Program-made: the position numbers and the translations under genes | From: Sabellastarte sp. h YS-2021 | Taxonomy: Eukaryota > Annelida > Polychaeta > Sabellida > Sabellidae | Direction of reading: 5' to 3' | Assembly (NCBI GenBank): GCA_964017235.1 | Contig: OZ024927.1 | Span: forward strand, 58,223,293-58,287,292 | DNA: 64,000 bases | Part shown: piece after piece, positions 9,135-22,000 of the stretch | Layout of the letters: every line of letters begins with the position of its first letter | How positions within the stretch are numbered: position 1 is the stretch's first letter | The notes under the pieces: model-generated | Databases searched by the model: none | What the model was told of the DNA's origin: nothing | The model's input: the letters and a program-made list of their open reading frames with translations, nothing else

Positions 9135-12100
9135 TGACACTCACAAACAAGTCACAATAAAATAACGCATAACACATGCTGGCAGTTAGTAATAAAATAT
9201 TATAGATACTTTATTCTGGTATAACTAATAAATACCTTAACTCGGATGTGTCAAATATAGTTTATAGTTATTAAGATACGAGTTAGTAACCAGTTTCAGT
9301 ATTATCAACTCCTGAAGTAATTTAGTTTTAGTCTTACCAAAGCACAAGCATGATAGAATATTAAATTCCACATTCAGTTGAAAGTGTTTGTTGAAACACA
9401 GTAAAAGTCCGAAATCAAACATAAACTGGATACTTATTTATTATTGAATTATTTATCTGTGTTTATCACACGATGCCCTGATCATACTACACAAGTGACC
9501 ATGGACAACAGGAAAAACAAAGGTGCAATGCTGTACCTCTTCTGAAACCTTTCTGCACACCTCTAGTAACAGTTATGCTACAGAAGAGAATTGGAGAGGA
9601 CAATAGCAACAGCTTGACACACAAAAATGCAGAAAAGATACCATAAATATACAGTAACGTTACGACAAGTATTTAGCTTCGCTGGAGAGACAGAAAGAGG
9701 CAGAATTAATAATATAGAATTAGCAGTTAATGTTGGAAAACATCCACAGAAATAATATGTCATATTGCAGTTGCTTGCGGTTATGGGAGGTGACCTTGAT
9801 GTCCCCTATAATAGGCTGATATTTTGTACATTTCAAAACTTCAGTTGGGGTTGCCATTAAAAGCTGGAAATGACATGATGTGCAAACTTTATTACTGACA
9901 GAAATGCTAAAATTTTCAAAGATAAGGAGGGTAAGGTCAGTAAACTGTCAACAATAGGAATATAAATAAAGATAAAAATTAATGATTTAAATATATTCAA
10001 ATACAAAAGTATCATCTTTGTTCACACAGGTAATGTGATCAACAACAGACGTGTTTTTGGTAAAGGGACATTTGGAATATTAACACACATGTAAAAAACC
10101 TATAAAATAAAAGCCAAGCTAAAGTTTACAAAACTAACAATCTAGAAGTTTTATTATACAATATTCTACAAACTAAAGTGAAGAATTAAAGATTTATAGT
10201 GTCAAAACCATCTCTTACTTAAAAAGTACTCGGAGAGAGCTCCTCCAAGGCTCAATAACTCCACTATGGCTTATGAGTTCAATGATACAAAATCCTTTAA
10301 ATATTTCCTAAAAATTTCATCAAAATAGGTCAACAAACTTTAGCATTATTATGTACACTGGCAAACTCACATAAACAATTACATATAGCTTCTTGTTAGA
10401 AGAAATAACCAGCTCAGCACCATCAGCCCTGGAAATTAAAAAAGAGGAAAAGAGGGCTCCGGAGTGCTAATTTAATCCATTTACAATGTGGTCTAGCAAT
10501 AGACTCAAGCTAGGAAAAAAGAATAGAGGACGCCCTAAAGAAATCTGGAGATTTGTAGAAGGCAGTTGAAGCATGCCATTTAGAAGCAAGCAGGTGCAAC
10601 ACTTGGTCAATAATGGGAAGCACTGGCATTCACCATCTGTCACTTAACATGCAACTTTGAATGAAAGTTATTATAAATAAGTAACCTATTAGACCACAGA
10701 GTAGAGTGATCAGATATCGGATGGCACTTTCATTAGCTTCTTGTCAACAACAACAATGAGAGATTTGATATCGACAATGATCAGCAATTTGGTCTCTTGT
10801 TCACACAAAAATATGTAATATATTCCCATTGGGCAATTGACATGGTTATAAGTGACCAAGTAAAACATTTTGATTTTTACAAATGTTTGAAAGGATGCGT
10901 TTGGCAAAGGTTAAAAATTGATGGGTAAAAACATTTTAATATACATATATATTTTTCAAAATATTTCATGTATATCCATTTTTTATTTCATGACAAATAT
11001 TAGACACATTTTCGCACTTATAACTAAAACCTGTAGCATCAATCAAGCTCAAATTTGGTGGGCAGATACTTCATGGGGTACACACAAATTCCTCCAAATT
11101 CGGTGAAATTTGAGTGAAAATAAAGTCAGGACAGGTGATAATACTTTACAACATTCGCGAGTCAGGCCACAATGAGTGAAGCGTTTTACACTCTCTGAGT
11201 GCATCTTGTTGTTTTTTGCCTTACCTCACATTTGTAGTGGTAAAAATGTCAAACAGTAGCGTGACAAGAAAGTTATATCAGGATATTGTACTAATAATTC
11301 TGCTAACAAAATGTTCGGTAGTCTGATAAGGATGAAAGTCTGGCATCATTTGTGCTATGTTTGTCATAGCTAGAGAATTTGTGTACACTTTAGAGAATTC
11401 ACAAAATCCCTAAATGGACCAGGGAATTTGCCAATTAACTTAAAGCTCTATTGAGTTTATGAAATCCCTAAAACATTCAGTGAATTAGTGAAATTATAAT
11501 TATTGTGCATAAGTTAATTATTGTGCATTTCAGTTAAGTTAAACTTGTGTATAAAGACCACCACAGGGAAATGCTAAAAACAGTGTTTAGTAGAGGTCAG
11601 TCTTTATACAAAACCATTGCATGAAACCATTGTAAGAATTCGTTTCACTGGATTTCTCTCTCTATTCATGTAGCATTGCAGTCCATGATCTTTTTGACAT
11701 TTGCATGTTAGAGATCAACAATGATGAAGGAAACAAGAGAGTAATGGAAAATTTACTTAATGTCTTTGCGGAATCATGTTAATTGGTTAAAAATTATTAT
11801 TTATCAAAACACAAAATGTACACAAGTACATTCAGGTGGCAGACATTTTGGATAAACAAGGCTGAAAGGGGTTTTGGTCTACTAACGGGAGCCACAAAGC
11901 CATGAAAGACATGAGTAGTGCACCGAAGTGATCACCCATGCCAGAATTAACATAGCCCATTGCCGCTTAATTTTAGTGAACAGACAGACACTCGGCATGC
12001 TGCGTCACAAGTCATGAAATTCTGGAGACAGAAAAAGCCCCACAAAAGGGTGATCTCTAGAAACTTACCTTTACTAATTCTGCTTTAATATCTCCTTCAT

Positions 12101-12179
12101 TTTTGATACCCATTTAAAGCTGGTTTGTTTTCTTTCTTTTTTTTTCCACAGACCATATGGCCGAGAAATTAATGATTAA

Positions 12180-12765
12180 TTAATCATTACGATTTTTTTC
12201 TGAATAAGGAAAACACAAAAATGCTTATATCTTGAAAACCGTGCTAAATAGAGTGATTTCGACGAAATTTTTGAGTTGCAGGGTATCCTTGCAGAGTAGC
12301 CATGCCAAATTTTTTTTTGTTTTGCCAAATATGGTGACCATTTTGTATTTTTGACTTTTTCCTGCAAAAATTGTAAAACACAAAAATGCTTATATCTCGA
12401 AAACTGTGCTAGATAGAGCGATTTTGACGAAATTTTTGACCCACAGGGTATCTCTCCAGAGTTGCTGTGCCAGTTTTTTTTAAATTTGTCTCGCCAAAAA
12501 TGGCAGTAATTTTCAATTTTCAAATTTTTCGCAAAAATTGCAAAACACAAAAATTCTTATATCTCAAAAACCGTGCTAGATACAGCGATTTTGACGAAAT
12601 TTTTTACCAACATGGTATCTCTGCAGAGTCGCTATGCCAGTTTTTAAAAAAAATTTGTTTCACCAAAAATGGCGGCCATTTTGAATTTTCGAATTTTTTG
12701 CAAAAATTGCAAAACACAAAAATGCTTATATTTTGAAAACTGTGCTAGATAGAGCAGGCTACGCT
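12180..12765. repeat. HINE family D remnant: about 169-bp minisatellite
   Basis: Four units begin near 12206, 12376, 12545 and 12713. Each contains AAAACACAAAAATGCTTATA, CTCGAAAACCGTGCTAGATA, TTTTGACGAAATTTTTGA and CATGGTATCTCTGCAGAG. The lead-in, TTAATGATTAATTAATCATTAC, is shared with 52075-52100, which ties it to family D. No terminal structure is preserved. Short ORFs on both strands here are repeat products. Confidence 0.75.
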
Positions 12766-13125
12766 GACTTTGGTTGCCACAACAGTATAAGCACTCACCT
12801 TTATATCCTTTTCAGGACGCTTTGTTTTTGCTGCGCAAAAACATTATCTTTTTTTGCAAGCGATCCTCTAGTTAATGATTTCCCTTTTATTAAGGTAACT
12901 TATGAAATAATAATTTTGAAAATTATAATTTTTTTAGTTACTTTCGATTTTGTATAGACTAGTAGTATTTTGTAACTGCTCTATTTAGACTATTACAATA
13001 TTTTTTGTGTAGTATACACAATAATTCATACCATAATAATCATTGATTTTTGTTTAAGTCTAAATGGAATAGATTTGCTTTATTCTCTTTAAAATTTAGC
13101 TATGAGATTGAAAATATTTTTATAG

Positions 13126-13725
13126 TAGAAGCGTGAATCAGTTTATGGGTCTAAATTTGGTTAATTTTTGACTTTGAACCTGAATAACACAAAGAAGAGT
13201 ATTTCATATATTTTCAATGTTAATATCTCAAATAATAGGTGTATTATCCCTTTATTACTGTTCCAAATATTAATTCCCTAATATTTATACAAATATTAAA
13301 AATATTGCTTTTTCTGTCTCTAATTTACCAAAACCTTTGAATCAGTTCCTGGGTCTATTTTGAAAAAAGGTAAACATTGAATGTATACTTCAACTATATG
13401 AAGTGTGCCATATATGGGCGTGGTTTACCAATTTCAAATGTGAAGTAGTGTGCCTGCATGTTTATATTTCTAGAATATGAAGTGTTTTTTGGTAGAAGTA
13501 ATGATCAGTTCATGGGTCTAATTTTTGTATCTTTTTTAGTTCAAACCTTAATAACACATCCAGTATTTCATTTGTTTTCATGGTGATAGCTCAGATGTTA
13601 TCCCTTTTTCATTGTGCTAGATATCATTTTCTAAATATTTGTAGAAATATTACACATTATCTTTTTTGTCTCTTATTGCTGAAAACCCTTTGATCAGTGT
13701 ATGGGTCTATTCTAGAAAAAAAATG
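13126..13725. repeat. diverged direct duplication, period about 366 bp
   Basis: Two blocks (about 13126-13370 and 13491-13725) share TAGAAG..TGAATCAGTTTATGGGTCTA, AACCT.AATAACACA, GTATTTCAT.T.TTTTCA and CAGT..ATGGGTCTATT in the same order. They are clearly related and clearly old. Their origin is unknown. Confidence 0.55.
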
Positions 13726-14098
13726 TTACACTTGACTTATCACTTCAGAGATTTACAATATCTGTAGTTCTGTACTGTTACCTGTGGTCACTTAAGACTG
13801 ACCAAATCATGATTTCAAATTGTCCAAATGCAGGTATTGTTTTCACCCATGGCATCTAGCTATGCTGACAAGTGAACAGCTGGGTGGGCACATGGGCAGG
13901 TGTAAATATCTTGTCTGGTCTGTATCTCACAATCTGTTAGATGTTACCAAGGATGTTGATACTTGGTAGAGGTATAGGTTAGGGGTTAAAGATGTGCAAT
14001 GTCATACTGTGACCTTAGTCTGACCTTTGACCTTTCTACAGTAATATTTTAAACATATTTCTCTCATGACAATGATATATAGATTGCTGCAACTGATT

Positions 14099-14572
14099 AT
14101 TACCTCCGCCAAGGAGGTATCATTTTTATAATGGGGGCCATAGAGGCGCAGTGGTAACACACTCACCTCCAACCTCTGAGAACAGAGTTCGAATCCTGGC
14201 CTGACCTCAAGTAGGAAAGTGGCTTGTCCTTGGCCTGCAGTTTACAGAACCTTGACTAACATTATGTACTGGTTTTCTCTTCCCTTCCAACTACCCGTCA
14301 TGATATGACCTGTGCAGTGTTGAAAGCGACATAAAAACCTAAATAAATAAATATTTTCATAACTGTCTGCTTGTCTCTTTGTTTGCTTGTGTGCTAGCAG
14401 GATATAGAAAATAATACTAGTTGGATCTTCCTGAAAAGAAGTCAGAAGATGTGTCCACTGTACATCCTGTTAAATTTTTATTTATCATCTGGATACAAAA
14501 AAATAACTTGGATTTATCTATTTACTTATTATTACATGCATTAGTAGAGGTATGGACTCTCCAAGTGCTCTG
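14099..14572 (+). mobile_element. HINE family F inserted in A4
   Basis: The 5' end is the palindrome ACCTCC-GCCA-AGGAGGT. The 3' end has the related GTAGAGGTATG followed by the hairpin-like GACTCTCCAAGTGCTCTGGT. The body (TGTCTGCTTGTCTCTTTGTT, GTGTGCTAGCAGGATATAG) is typical of a repeat widespread in marine invertebrates, as I recall it. A SINE sits inside. Confidence 0.6.
14132..14352 (+). mobile_element. tRNA-derived SINE inside family F element
   Basis: The head GGCGCAGTGGTAACACACTC and box B GTTCGAATCC (14187-14196) are followed by the same body and (AAAT)n tail as the copy at 8914. The flanks ATTTTTATAA (14122-14131) and ATTTTCATAA (14353-14362) look like a target duplication with one change. 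Confidence 0.85.
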
Positions 14573-16234
14573 GTTATAGGTAATTCTACCTAATTCTGTT
14601 ATTTCCATTGACAGCAATACTTCAATTGATAAATTTTAAAGCTTCACAACTTTTAGTTTACCAATTAATGATTTGATATTGCCTTGTTTTGATACTTTGT
14701 ATACATTTTATCCCTCTTAGTTGTTATTTGTCTTGCACCTTAGTATAGCTTACAATGCAAGTTCTTTATGTAATGCTGTCCAATACTTTTCCCCAGACTG
14801 TTCCAGACTGTTAAATTTTATTAAGAGTGATGAACAGAAAAATGAAAATGTAATAAAATAACCCAAAAATAACTAAAACAGATGTACATGAAAAAGTATT
14901 TTTAAAAACTCAAACATTTAAAAACAAAAATGTCAAAAATGTCTAGCAATATTTAAATGGAATCTATGCATAAAAAGAATGACAAATAAGATCCTAGCAA
15001 TTGACTAGAATATACAACATCAAACTGTACAGAAACAAATACAATGAAACAGATCCAAACCATATATAGGATAGAATTCTCGAAAAGAGTGAAATATGCA
15101 ACCAAAACAAAAAATAAAATAACAATATCCTTGTGACATGCAGGAAGACACGTTAGGCCAATTCTACTTCCCCGGACCCATGGGGGACAGATCACAGAGG
15201 TAGTCTGTTGTCAATCTATTTTGAAAGTAAAATGTAGAATTTTAATTTCAATTCTCTGTTTCATTGGCATCCAAATGAGACATCTTACTATTGGTAAAGC
15301 GTGGGATTTATTGTCCATTCTTACAACAGTGCTGGCTGCTACATTCTGGCTCCTCCTAATTTCTAGATATAAAGGTCTAAAACACAGTGAAGTTGAGAGG
15401 TATTGCTAGCTAGGGCTTTACAAAAGTAATTTATAACACTAGCAAGATTCCAAGTCCCTTTTATTGAAAAGTCCAAGTAATACTTTTTTTGGATACTTAA
15501 TGAAAAACCTGCAGTGTTTAGATTTTCTTCCAGATCACATGTGGATAAACACACGGGATAATGTCTCTTGCAATTTGTTGCAGAAGCAATACAAGTTATT
15601 GTCTGTTTCATCTTATGCAAGAGACGTTTTGTTCTGAGTGCATGATTTACAATCCTATATTGCAACCAAATTGTTTCATTGTCCTGTGTCAGTTTAATTT
15701 CACTATTATTAACTTTGATTTCATTTACTAAGGCATTATCAGATATCATCACACTGTATAATCTGTCAACAAGGATAATCAGACAGGACAAGATATAGGG
15801 TGCCAATGTCTACAACCTCTGCTATGTCATTCTATTCTAGACTTTCATAGCACTTATTCTCTGCCCAAGGCAGACTCTGTCACGCAACACCAGAAACCAA
15901 TTCAATAATAGGTATTCCATTGACATAACCAAGTTGATACCTTGGAAATGCCAAGTAGTTTGGAGTGGTGATTTTTTAACAATTCGCTTGAGAACTTATT
16001 CAATTGAGACTGGCTCAAGTATGTGAAGATGTTTATTTGTATGTTTGTTCTAGGCTCTAGGATTGAAGTTAAGTCCACCTGAAAATTACATTCTGTTAAG
16101 CTATCTGAAAGTTTTCATATAGATACAAAATTTTCCATTACAAAAGAGCTTTTTTCCTGTATCAAAAAAGGACATATGTCACCAGTAGAATATTTTGAGC
16201 AGGACTAAAGAGTCACTTCCCAGCAGGCACGCAA

Positions 16235-16610
16235 CTTTGAAATCAAGTTGAATCCAATGGTGAAATATGGTTGAAATACATGTAGATTTTATAAACCTTT
16301 TTTAGTTGGATCCAACAGGTGAAATCATATTGAAGCTAAAGGGTGAAATCTGGTTGAAATATGTATGTATTTTGCAAACCGTTTTTAGTTGGATTCAACC
16401 GGTGAAATCATGTTGAAATCAACGGGTGAAATCTGGTTGAAATACATGTAGATTTTGCAAACCGGTTTTAGTTTGTTCGAATGGGTGAAATCATGTTGAA
16501 ATCAATGGGTGAAATCTGGTTGAAATACATGTAGATTTTGTAAACCGTTTTTAGTTGGATCCAGCCACTGAAATCAGGTTGAATCTAATGGGGGAGATAA
16601 TGTTTGAGTA
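16235..16610. repeat. about 83-bp tandem repeat, four to five units
   Basis: The unit contains GGTGAAATCTGGTTGAAATA, CATGTAGATTTTGCAAACCG, TTTTTAGTTGGATCCAAC and GGTGAAATCATGTTGAA. GGTTGAAATA recurs near 16269, 16352, 16436 and 16518. The last unit degrades at about 16610. No coding capacity. Confidence 0.8.
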
Positions 16611-18046
16611 TGTTTTGATTTTGAAAATAATTATTAGTTAGATCCAATGTTTTGATATATGTTACTCCAACACAGATTTAGTTTTTATGGAATCATGGCA
16701 TTTAAATTTTTTCTCAAACTATTGGTTTTCATGTGCCTAGCTGAATTCTCATATGTTATATGTAAAATTTTAATTTTCCATTTAATCCATGCAAATGTGA
16801 TAACTTAATTGCTCATTGGAGCTGGTTGATGCATTGTATCTGTTCATAATATTACATGAGCAATCAAACTTCATCACTCAGTGTATAGTTATATCTTATG
16901 ATTTTTTTGTATTTTCCACCTAGATATCCATTATTTTATATTCATACAATAGGATAATCCAATTTCAATAATCCGATGAATTATTGGTAAAAATTTAAAC
17001 AAATTAAATATTTGTTAAGTGACATTCTCTGTGTCTAATTATTTTATCCAGTCACACTTTAGAAACTCTCAAGTAAAATCACAATGCCTTAAAAACAACA
17101 CAACCAATTAAGCTAAATGTGTACAACTTCATTGCATTCCTGTCCCAGCTTAATTAGTTTTCAACTTTAATTACAAAAGAGTGGACTTACCTAGACAATC
17201 CCACACTATACTATTGATAAACAGCAAACACTTCCTATTATGTGGTTCTGTCAGTAATTATTTTAGTCACAGACCTAGGAGTAGATACAGCAAGCAGTAC
17301 TGATAAGATAACTATTTGAACTCCATGACACCACTGAGCTATTGTGTCCTCGGAATGAAAAAACTGTTATTACTGAAGAACTTAGGTTCATGCTGCTTTT
17401 GACAAGTGATTTTCCTTTTCTATTTAAACACATTTGTCTTGTACATATAAATGACTGTAGCATATAGATTTAAGAAATATGTATGTATTCATTACATATT
17501 GATTATTTTGATGATCTACCACTGTGCTACGTTTTTACTGTAGATGAAGTGTCAGGATTCAATTTTCATTGCTAAACCACCAGGATTTCATGTCTAAAAT
17601 ACGACTACTTTTTCATGTCAGGAAATTGACTAAGATTGACTAAATCGGCATGTTTTCAAAGGCTGTGCGTGTTGTGTTGACAGAGAAAACCACTATGTAT
17701 TAAATCAGTCTAATCTTGGTCTTAGTAATCCTTTATGAAATCCCTTTATAAAATCCATTGAAGTTCAAGACTCTACTATTACACAAGGCTGGGATTTAAG
17801 TCCCTGACTTAGTCTAAGACTGGTTAAGTCGAAGACCCTTTGTGAACCCCTACTCCGGGGTGCAATTTTATAACATTTCTAACAGTTGTGAGATTATCTT
17901 TTATAAGTGGCATCATATTTTGTATACAATGGGTTCATAATTACACAATTACGTACTACTTTGCCAAAGAAATGTGGTAAACAGTGGTATCATTAGTCAA
18001 AATTGGTGTTTTATGTCCAGTTCGAAAGCCAGGCTCATATTGGAGC

Positions 18047-18684
18047 AGGGCCCGTATTCACTAACATGGATCAAGCTGAGTGAAAAATCAGCTCAAGATC
18101 AAGATCAAGGAAAATGGCGCAGCTGATCTTTGGCTCAAGTTTGTATTCACAAAGGAAGGATCAGCTGAGCCAAACATTTTGAAAAATTTCATATAGCAGC
18201 ACATAATTTAATTACTTTTATATGTTTTAAACAGCCTTTTTATGCTGAATTTCCACAAAATATTTTTCACAGAAGAATTTTTAAATATATGATATTTAAT
18301 CCAAAAATTTAGGCTCCACCCACTTTTGATCCAAAAAAAAACAACAACATCTGCATGACCTATTTTATACCTCAATATTTGCATACTTAAAACAGGAAAA
18401 AAGTATTAAAAACTTATTAATTAACAATATAAAGGATTGAAGATTATTTACCAATGATTTATTTTTATATATTTGCCATTTTAGTTAATTATAAAGCTAC
18501 AAACTTAAATTTGATCCAAAACTTAATCCATCAACATAGGTGGATCAAAGTTCAGCCAAAAGTTGAGCCAAATATTAGCTCAACTTCTTTATGAATACTA
18601 ACTTGATCCTGATCCATTTTTTAGCTTAACTTGAGCCAAAAATCAGCTTAACTTGAGCTTGATCCCTTTTGTGAATACGGCCCT
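18047..18684. mobile_element. MITE with long imperfect inverted repeats, just upstream of parvin
   Basis: The left end reads AGGGCCCGTATTCACTAAC then GGATCAAGCT. The reverse complement of the right end reads AGGGCCGTATTCACAAAAG then GGATCAAGCTCAAG. Similarity continues through repeated CAGCTCAAG/TTGAGCCAAA motifs. GC or GCA flanks both sides, but I cannot fix a convincing target duplication. The length is 638 bp and there is no ORF. It ends 213 bp before the parvin start codon, so it may influence the promoter or 5' UTR. Confidence 0.75.
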
Positions 18685-18896
18685 GCAGGTCTTCAGGATT
18701 TCGGGAACATTACCATTAGAAAAAGATTTACATAATTTTAACTAATAACTTGGAATAAAAAATGGCCCTCGTATTTCTTCATTTTAGACCTGTTGAGAAA
18801 GTTCCACTACACAGTGAAGTTTATGCTGGCATTTTCGGGATATTTTCAGTTTCCGGATACTGTGAACTGCAAAGCAAACACAACCATCCATCAAAC

Positions 18897-19002
18897 ATGG
18901 CCTCTTCACCAACTGTTGGAAGTTCGAGAAAAGACAAAAAAGATGAATCATTCTTCGATAAACTTGGTGGAACACTTGCAAGAAAAAAGAAGGGAAAGGA
19001 TG
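18897..19002 (+). CDS. parvin: parvin coding exon 1
   Basis: Encodes MASSPTVGSSRKDKKDESFF then DKLGGTLARKKKGKD. It ends phase 1 at the donor GTAGTT. Vertebrate alpha-parvin has a very similar basic LGGTLARRKK motif here. The exon is 9.6 kb from exon 2. Confidence 0.9.
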
Positions 19003-22000
19003 GTAGTTATTTTAACAGATATCGTATTTTTTTTTCAAATGTACATGAAAACTTGGTCCTGTAAATTTGTCCTGTCCTACACCCCCCGCACACACACACA
19101 CACACACAGTACGTACATCGTTGCGTACGGTTGGGATCCCTACGGTTGATTCGCCGATCTAAGATTTAAATATAAGAAATGCGTTACACCGCATATACAG
19201 TAATGACACTATAAAATCCTACAATTACTAAGAAAAATTGAATTTGTTATCTACAGCGGGGGTCACGTTAGCGAACGTAAAATCGTTTGTTTTGACGTAT
19301 TTATACAAAATTATTGGGCCACATACCTTAAAAGCAGCTTAAATGTGGAGGAGAATATTCGAACTAAATATATTGATACTTTTGAAAAATTAATCTGTCA
19401 CTCCATTAAATATTTAACATAAACAATACAATGTGTGTCTCTGTTCTATTTTGGAACAAGTGGACAGCCATAGCGAACACAAACAAAGTCACATGACTAG
19501 CTTTCTGGGGGTCATGTAGTATTTCAAAAAGTTAAGGTGCACAAAAATTATTTCCTTCTCTAATCAAATTAATAGAGATTTATTACCATGGGACAAGTTC
19601 TATGGTTGTATTAGTACTTATCACAAAATATATTTTATGATGCTACTGTCATTTTACAGTTTGAGGAACCTCTTTTCATTCTGATAACTTTTATAAAACT
19701 ACACTGCATATTTGTTCTCAAGAAACTTCATTTTGCTGTTTTTATGGGCGAATCGCTGTCCCCCCCTGTACTAAATATGTTTAAAGCAGCCATTTTAAAA
19801 AAGAAAGAAATGTATACTTACTATGGATTTCCATGTTACAGTCCAGAAACATGTCAATAGAAAAGTCATTAGAATAAGTGGTTTTACATAATATATTCAG
19901 CTGTTTATTTAATGTAAGATTGGCAATCAATATTTCTACAGTTATTGTATGGAAACAAATTGAAATATATCTATTTGCACATAACAAATTACATATTTCA
20001 TATACAAATATTTATAAATGATGTAATGTAAAAATAACGATAAATGAAGGTACACAATAATTGAAATATATATCCAGTTTTTGCTAATTAGAGACATTTT
20101 TGAGAAGACGTGTATAAACTTATAAAGAAATAATATACAGTAATTTAATAACATAACTGACACTTAGCAGAATGAATAATAATAATAATACATATTTACA
20201 TATTTCTACATATGTAGTGAACTCTTCATTAAGAATTCATTGTCATATTACATTATAAGTAGGAATAGAAGAGTAAGTTATAGTGTGCATGATGCTAATA
20301 AACATTTTTTAACTGTGCATCTTTTAAATAATGGTAAAACAAGTGAAATATCTGTAAACGTAATGAACATATTTCAGCATGACTTTCAATAAAAAAATTA
20401 GAGTGACACATTTTTGGGGCAAGTCATCTTTGAATAAATTAAATCAAATTCCAATAACCCACTGATAAGACCCAGTAGTTGATGTTTGTAAAACAGTATA
20501 ACGACTATGCTTATAAATAAATAAGTATCAGATCACTAGCTTGCCCATGTAGAAATGTCAATCTTTATTGAAATTAGTTTTCTATATCGCATTTGAAGCA
20601 AAACCATTTTGCCCCAGACTGTGAATATGCAAGATATTCCACTAAATGATTTTTGGGCAAGCATGATTTGTGATAGATAGCACAGCAATTGTCACAAATT
20701 GCAAAAATATCTCTTTCAGCATTTGTTGTAAAGCATACTTCACAAAGAAGCATCTCTGGGCAAGCTGGGCATCTGAAAATTGTAGCCTTATCAATACAAG
20801 ATAAATCCGCAAGTGTTTGTGCATCAGATGGTAAGCAATGTCTGTGCCACCACCTCTCACAGATATCACACCCATACCAAATGACCTCTAAGAGAGAATC
20901 ATCTGGAATGTGGCATTTGGGACACTGAATGCTAGGAATGGAGGCAATGCAGTCATTGTCAAAGCCTTGGATGTCTAATGTAGCATAGTTGATGCGACTG
21001 GAGCTTCTTCTACTTTGTCTCTTTGTGGTTAGTATTATTTTGTGGTTACAACCCAAAGTGCACTGATGTCGTAACTAGGTCAGAAAGTCATGTGACAAAA
21101 GTGGGTCATTATTGGGAAAAACCCAAACAGATAATGGAGGGAAAAAATATGTGGTGGTGATGAATAGACGTTAATAAGGATATATATAGACTAATTTGTT
21201 TCTGTTACATCTAATGAATGTAAGTAGTATATGTTTATATATGTTTTCATGTTTAATGCGTTCAAAAACGACCACTTTATCAGTTGTGATAGTGTATGTT
21301 CGCTATGGCGGTCCCGTTCGCTAACGTGACCCCCGCTGTATTCAACAAAATAAACTATGATTTTTACTGCTCAGCCAGTGAAGTTCGTCACCCCAGTGAA
21401 GTTCGTCACCTATATTTTATGACCATACTAACGAGTTTTTACTGTCCAGTTACGGCATATATGTATACCTTGACGTTGAAAGAAGCTATTCCATTTATTT
21501 AAATGTGAATATTGCCTGTCCTTGAGTGTTTTTATGGCAGGTGACGAACTTCACTGGGGTGACGAAATTCACTGGCTGACCAGTAGTAGTGCTGGGACAA
21601 CATTCGCAAATTTTGGTATTATCGCTCACTGGAACATTGCCAAACAATGACTGGTAAAATTTAATTAGAACCAATAGTTGCTAAACTCATTTCTTTGTAG
21701 CCTTTTTGACGTAAGAAATTAATATTTTGCAATAATTTTGTACATTCACCAAGTTAAAATCACAAAATTTGACGTAAATGCAAAATTATAAAGTAAACGA
21801 AAATAACTTGAGGGATTTCCCACTATTGTCAAGGTGATCATAAAATTAGCCAATCGCAAGTGAGGACACAAAAAGCATGATATGGAGTGAGGGAGATGTT
21901 TGTGAAAAGCTTTTAGGTTATATTTTGGTTATATTTAACCCTTTCACTACCAAAGCATTTTAATAGCCACTGACCAAGGAAAATAGATGTCAAACAATAC

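Larger units (their letters stand above)
13836..14825 (+). mobile_element. HINE family A copy A4, decayed and interrupted
   Basis: The left part (TGTTTTCACCCATGGCATCT, TTGATACTTGGTAGAGG, GTGACCTT.GTCTGACCTTTGACCTTTC) matches the internal units of copies at 45586, 59484 and 62286. The right part (14600-14720) matches their 3' region (CAGCAATACTTCAATTGATA, TTTTAGTTTACCAATTAATG). Family F with its SINE interrupts it at 14099-14572. The terminal hairpin is too decayed to identify. Confidence 0.65.
19254..21338. mobile_element. TA-flanked DNA transposon with perfect 24-bp TIRs carrying a PHD-finger gene
   Basis: The ends are exact inverted repeats of 24 bp beginning CAGCGGGGGTCACGTTAGCG. They are flanked by TA on both sides (19252-19253, 21339-21340). 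Inside each end a second motif, CCATAGCGAACA, recurs in inverted orientation (about 19468 and 21300). The 2085-bp element carries one open frame, a tandem PHD-finger protein on -, and no recognisable transposase. It is therefore non-autonomous, or of a superfamily I do not recognise. The TA duplication suggests Tc1/mariner-like or CMC-type mobilisation (inference). It lies in parvin intron 1. Confidence 0.85.

Noticed and set aside
10440..10650. Possible end of a LINE reverse transcriptase (RGRPKEIWR-like string near 10520)
   Set aside because: Only a few residues match the usual RGRPKxTWR pattern, stops are present, and no other retroelement part is seen nearby.
14132..14352. tRNA gene
   Set aside because: Boxes A and B are present, but the sequence is a SINE with a long body, (AAAT)n tail and target duplication, and the tRNA fold is not complete.
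15363..15806. 147-codon - strand open frame
   Set aside because: It has no ATG at its start, no recognised domain, and composition like surrounding AT-rich DNA. It could hide an exon but I cannot support it.
18762..19064. 100-codon frame with an upstream ATG at 18762 for parvin
   Set aside because: It is in frame with parvin, but known parvins begin at a short MA.SP-type N-terminus. The residues upstream look like non-coding sequence.
19081..19110. CA dinucleotide run
   Set aside because: Short simple repeat of no particular note.
20689..20928. 79-codon + strand frame
   Set aside because: It is the antisense shadow of the PHD-finger gene.
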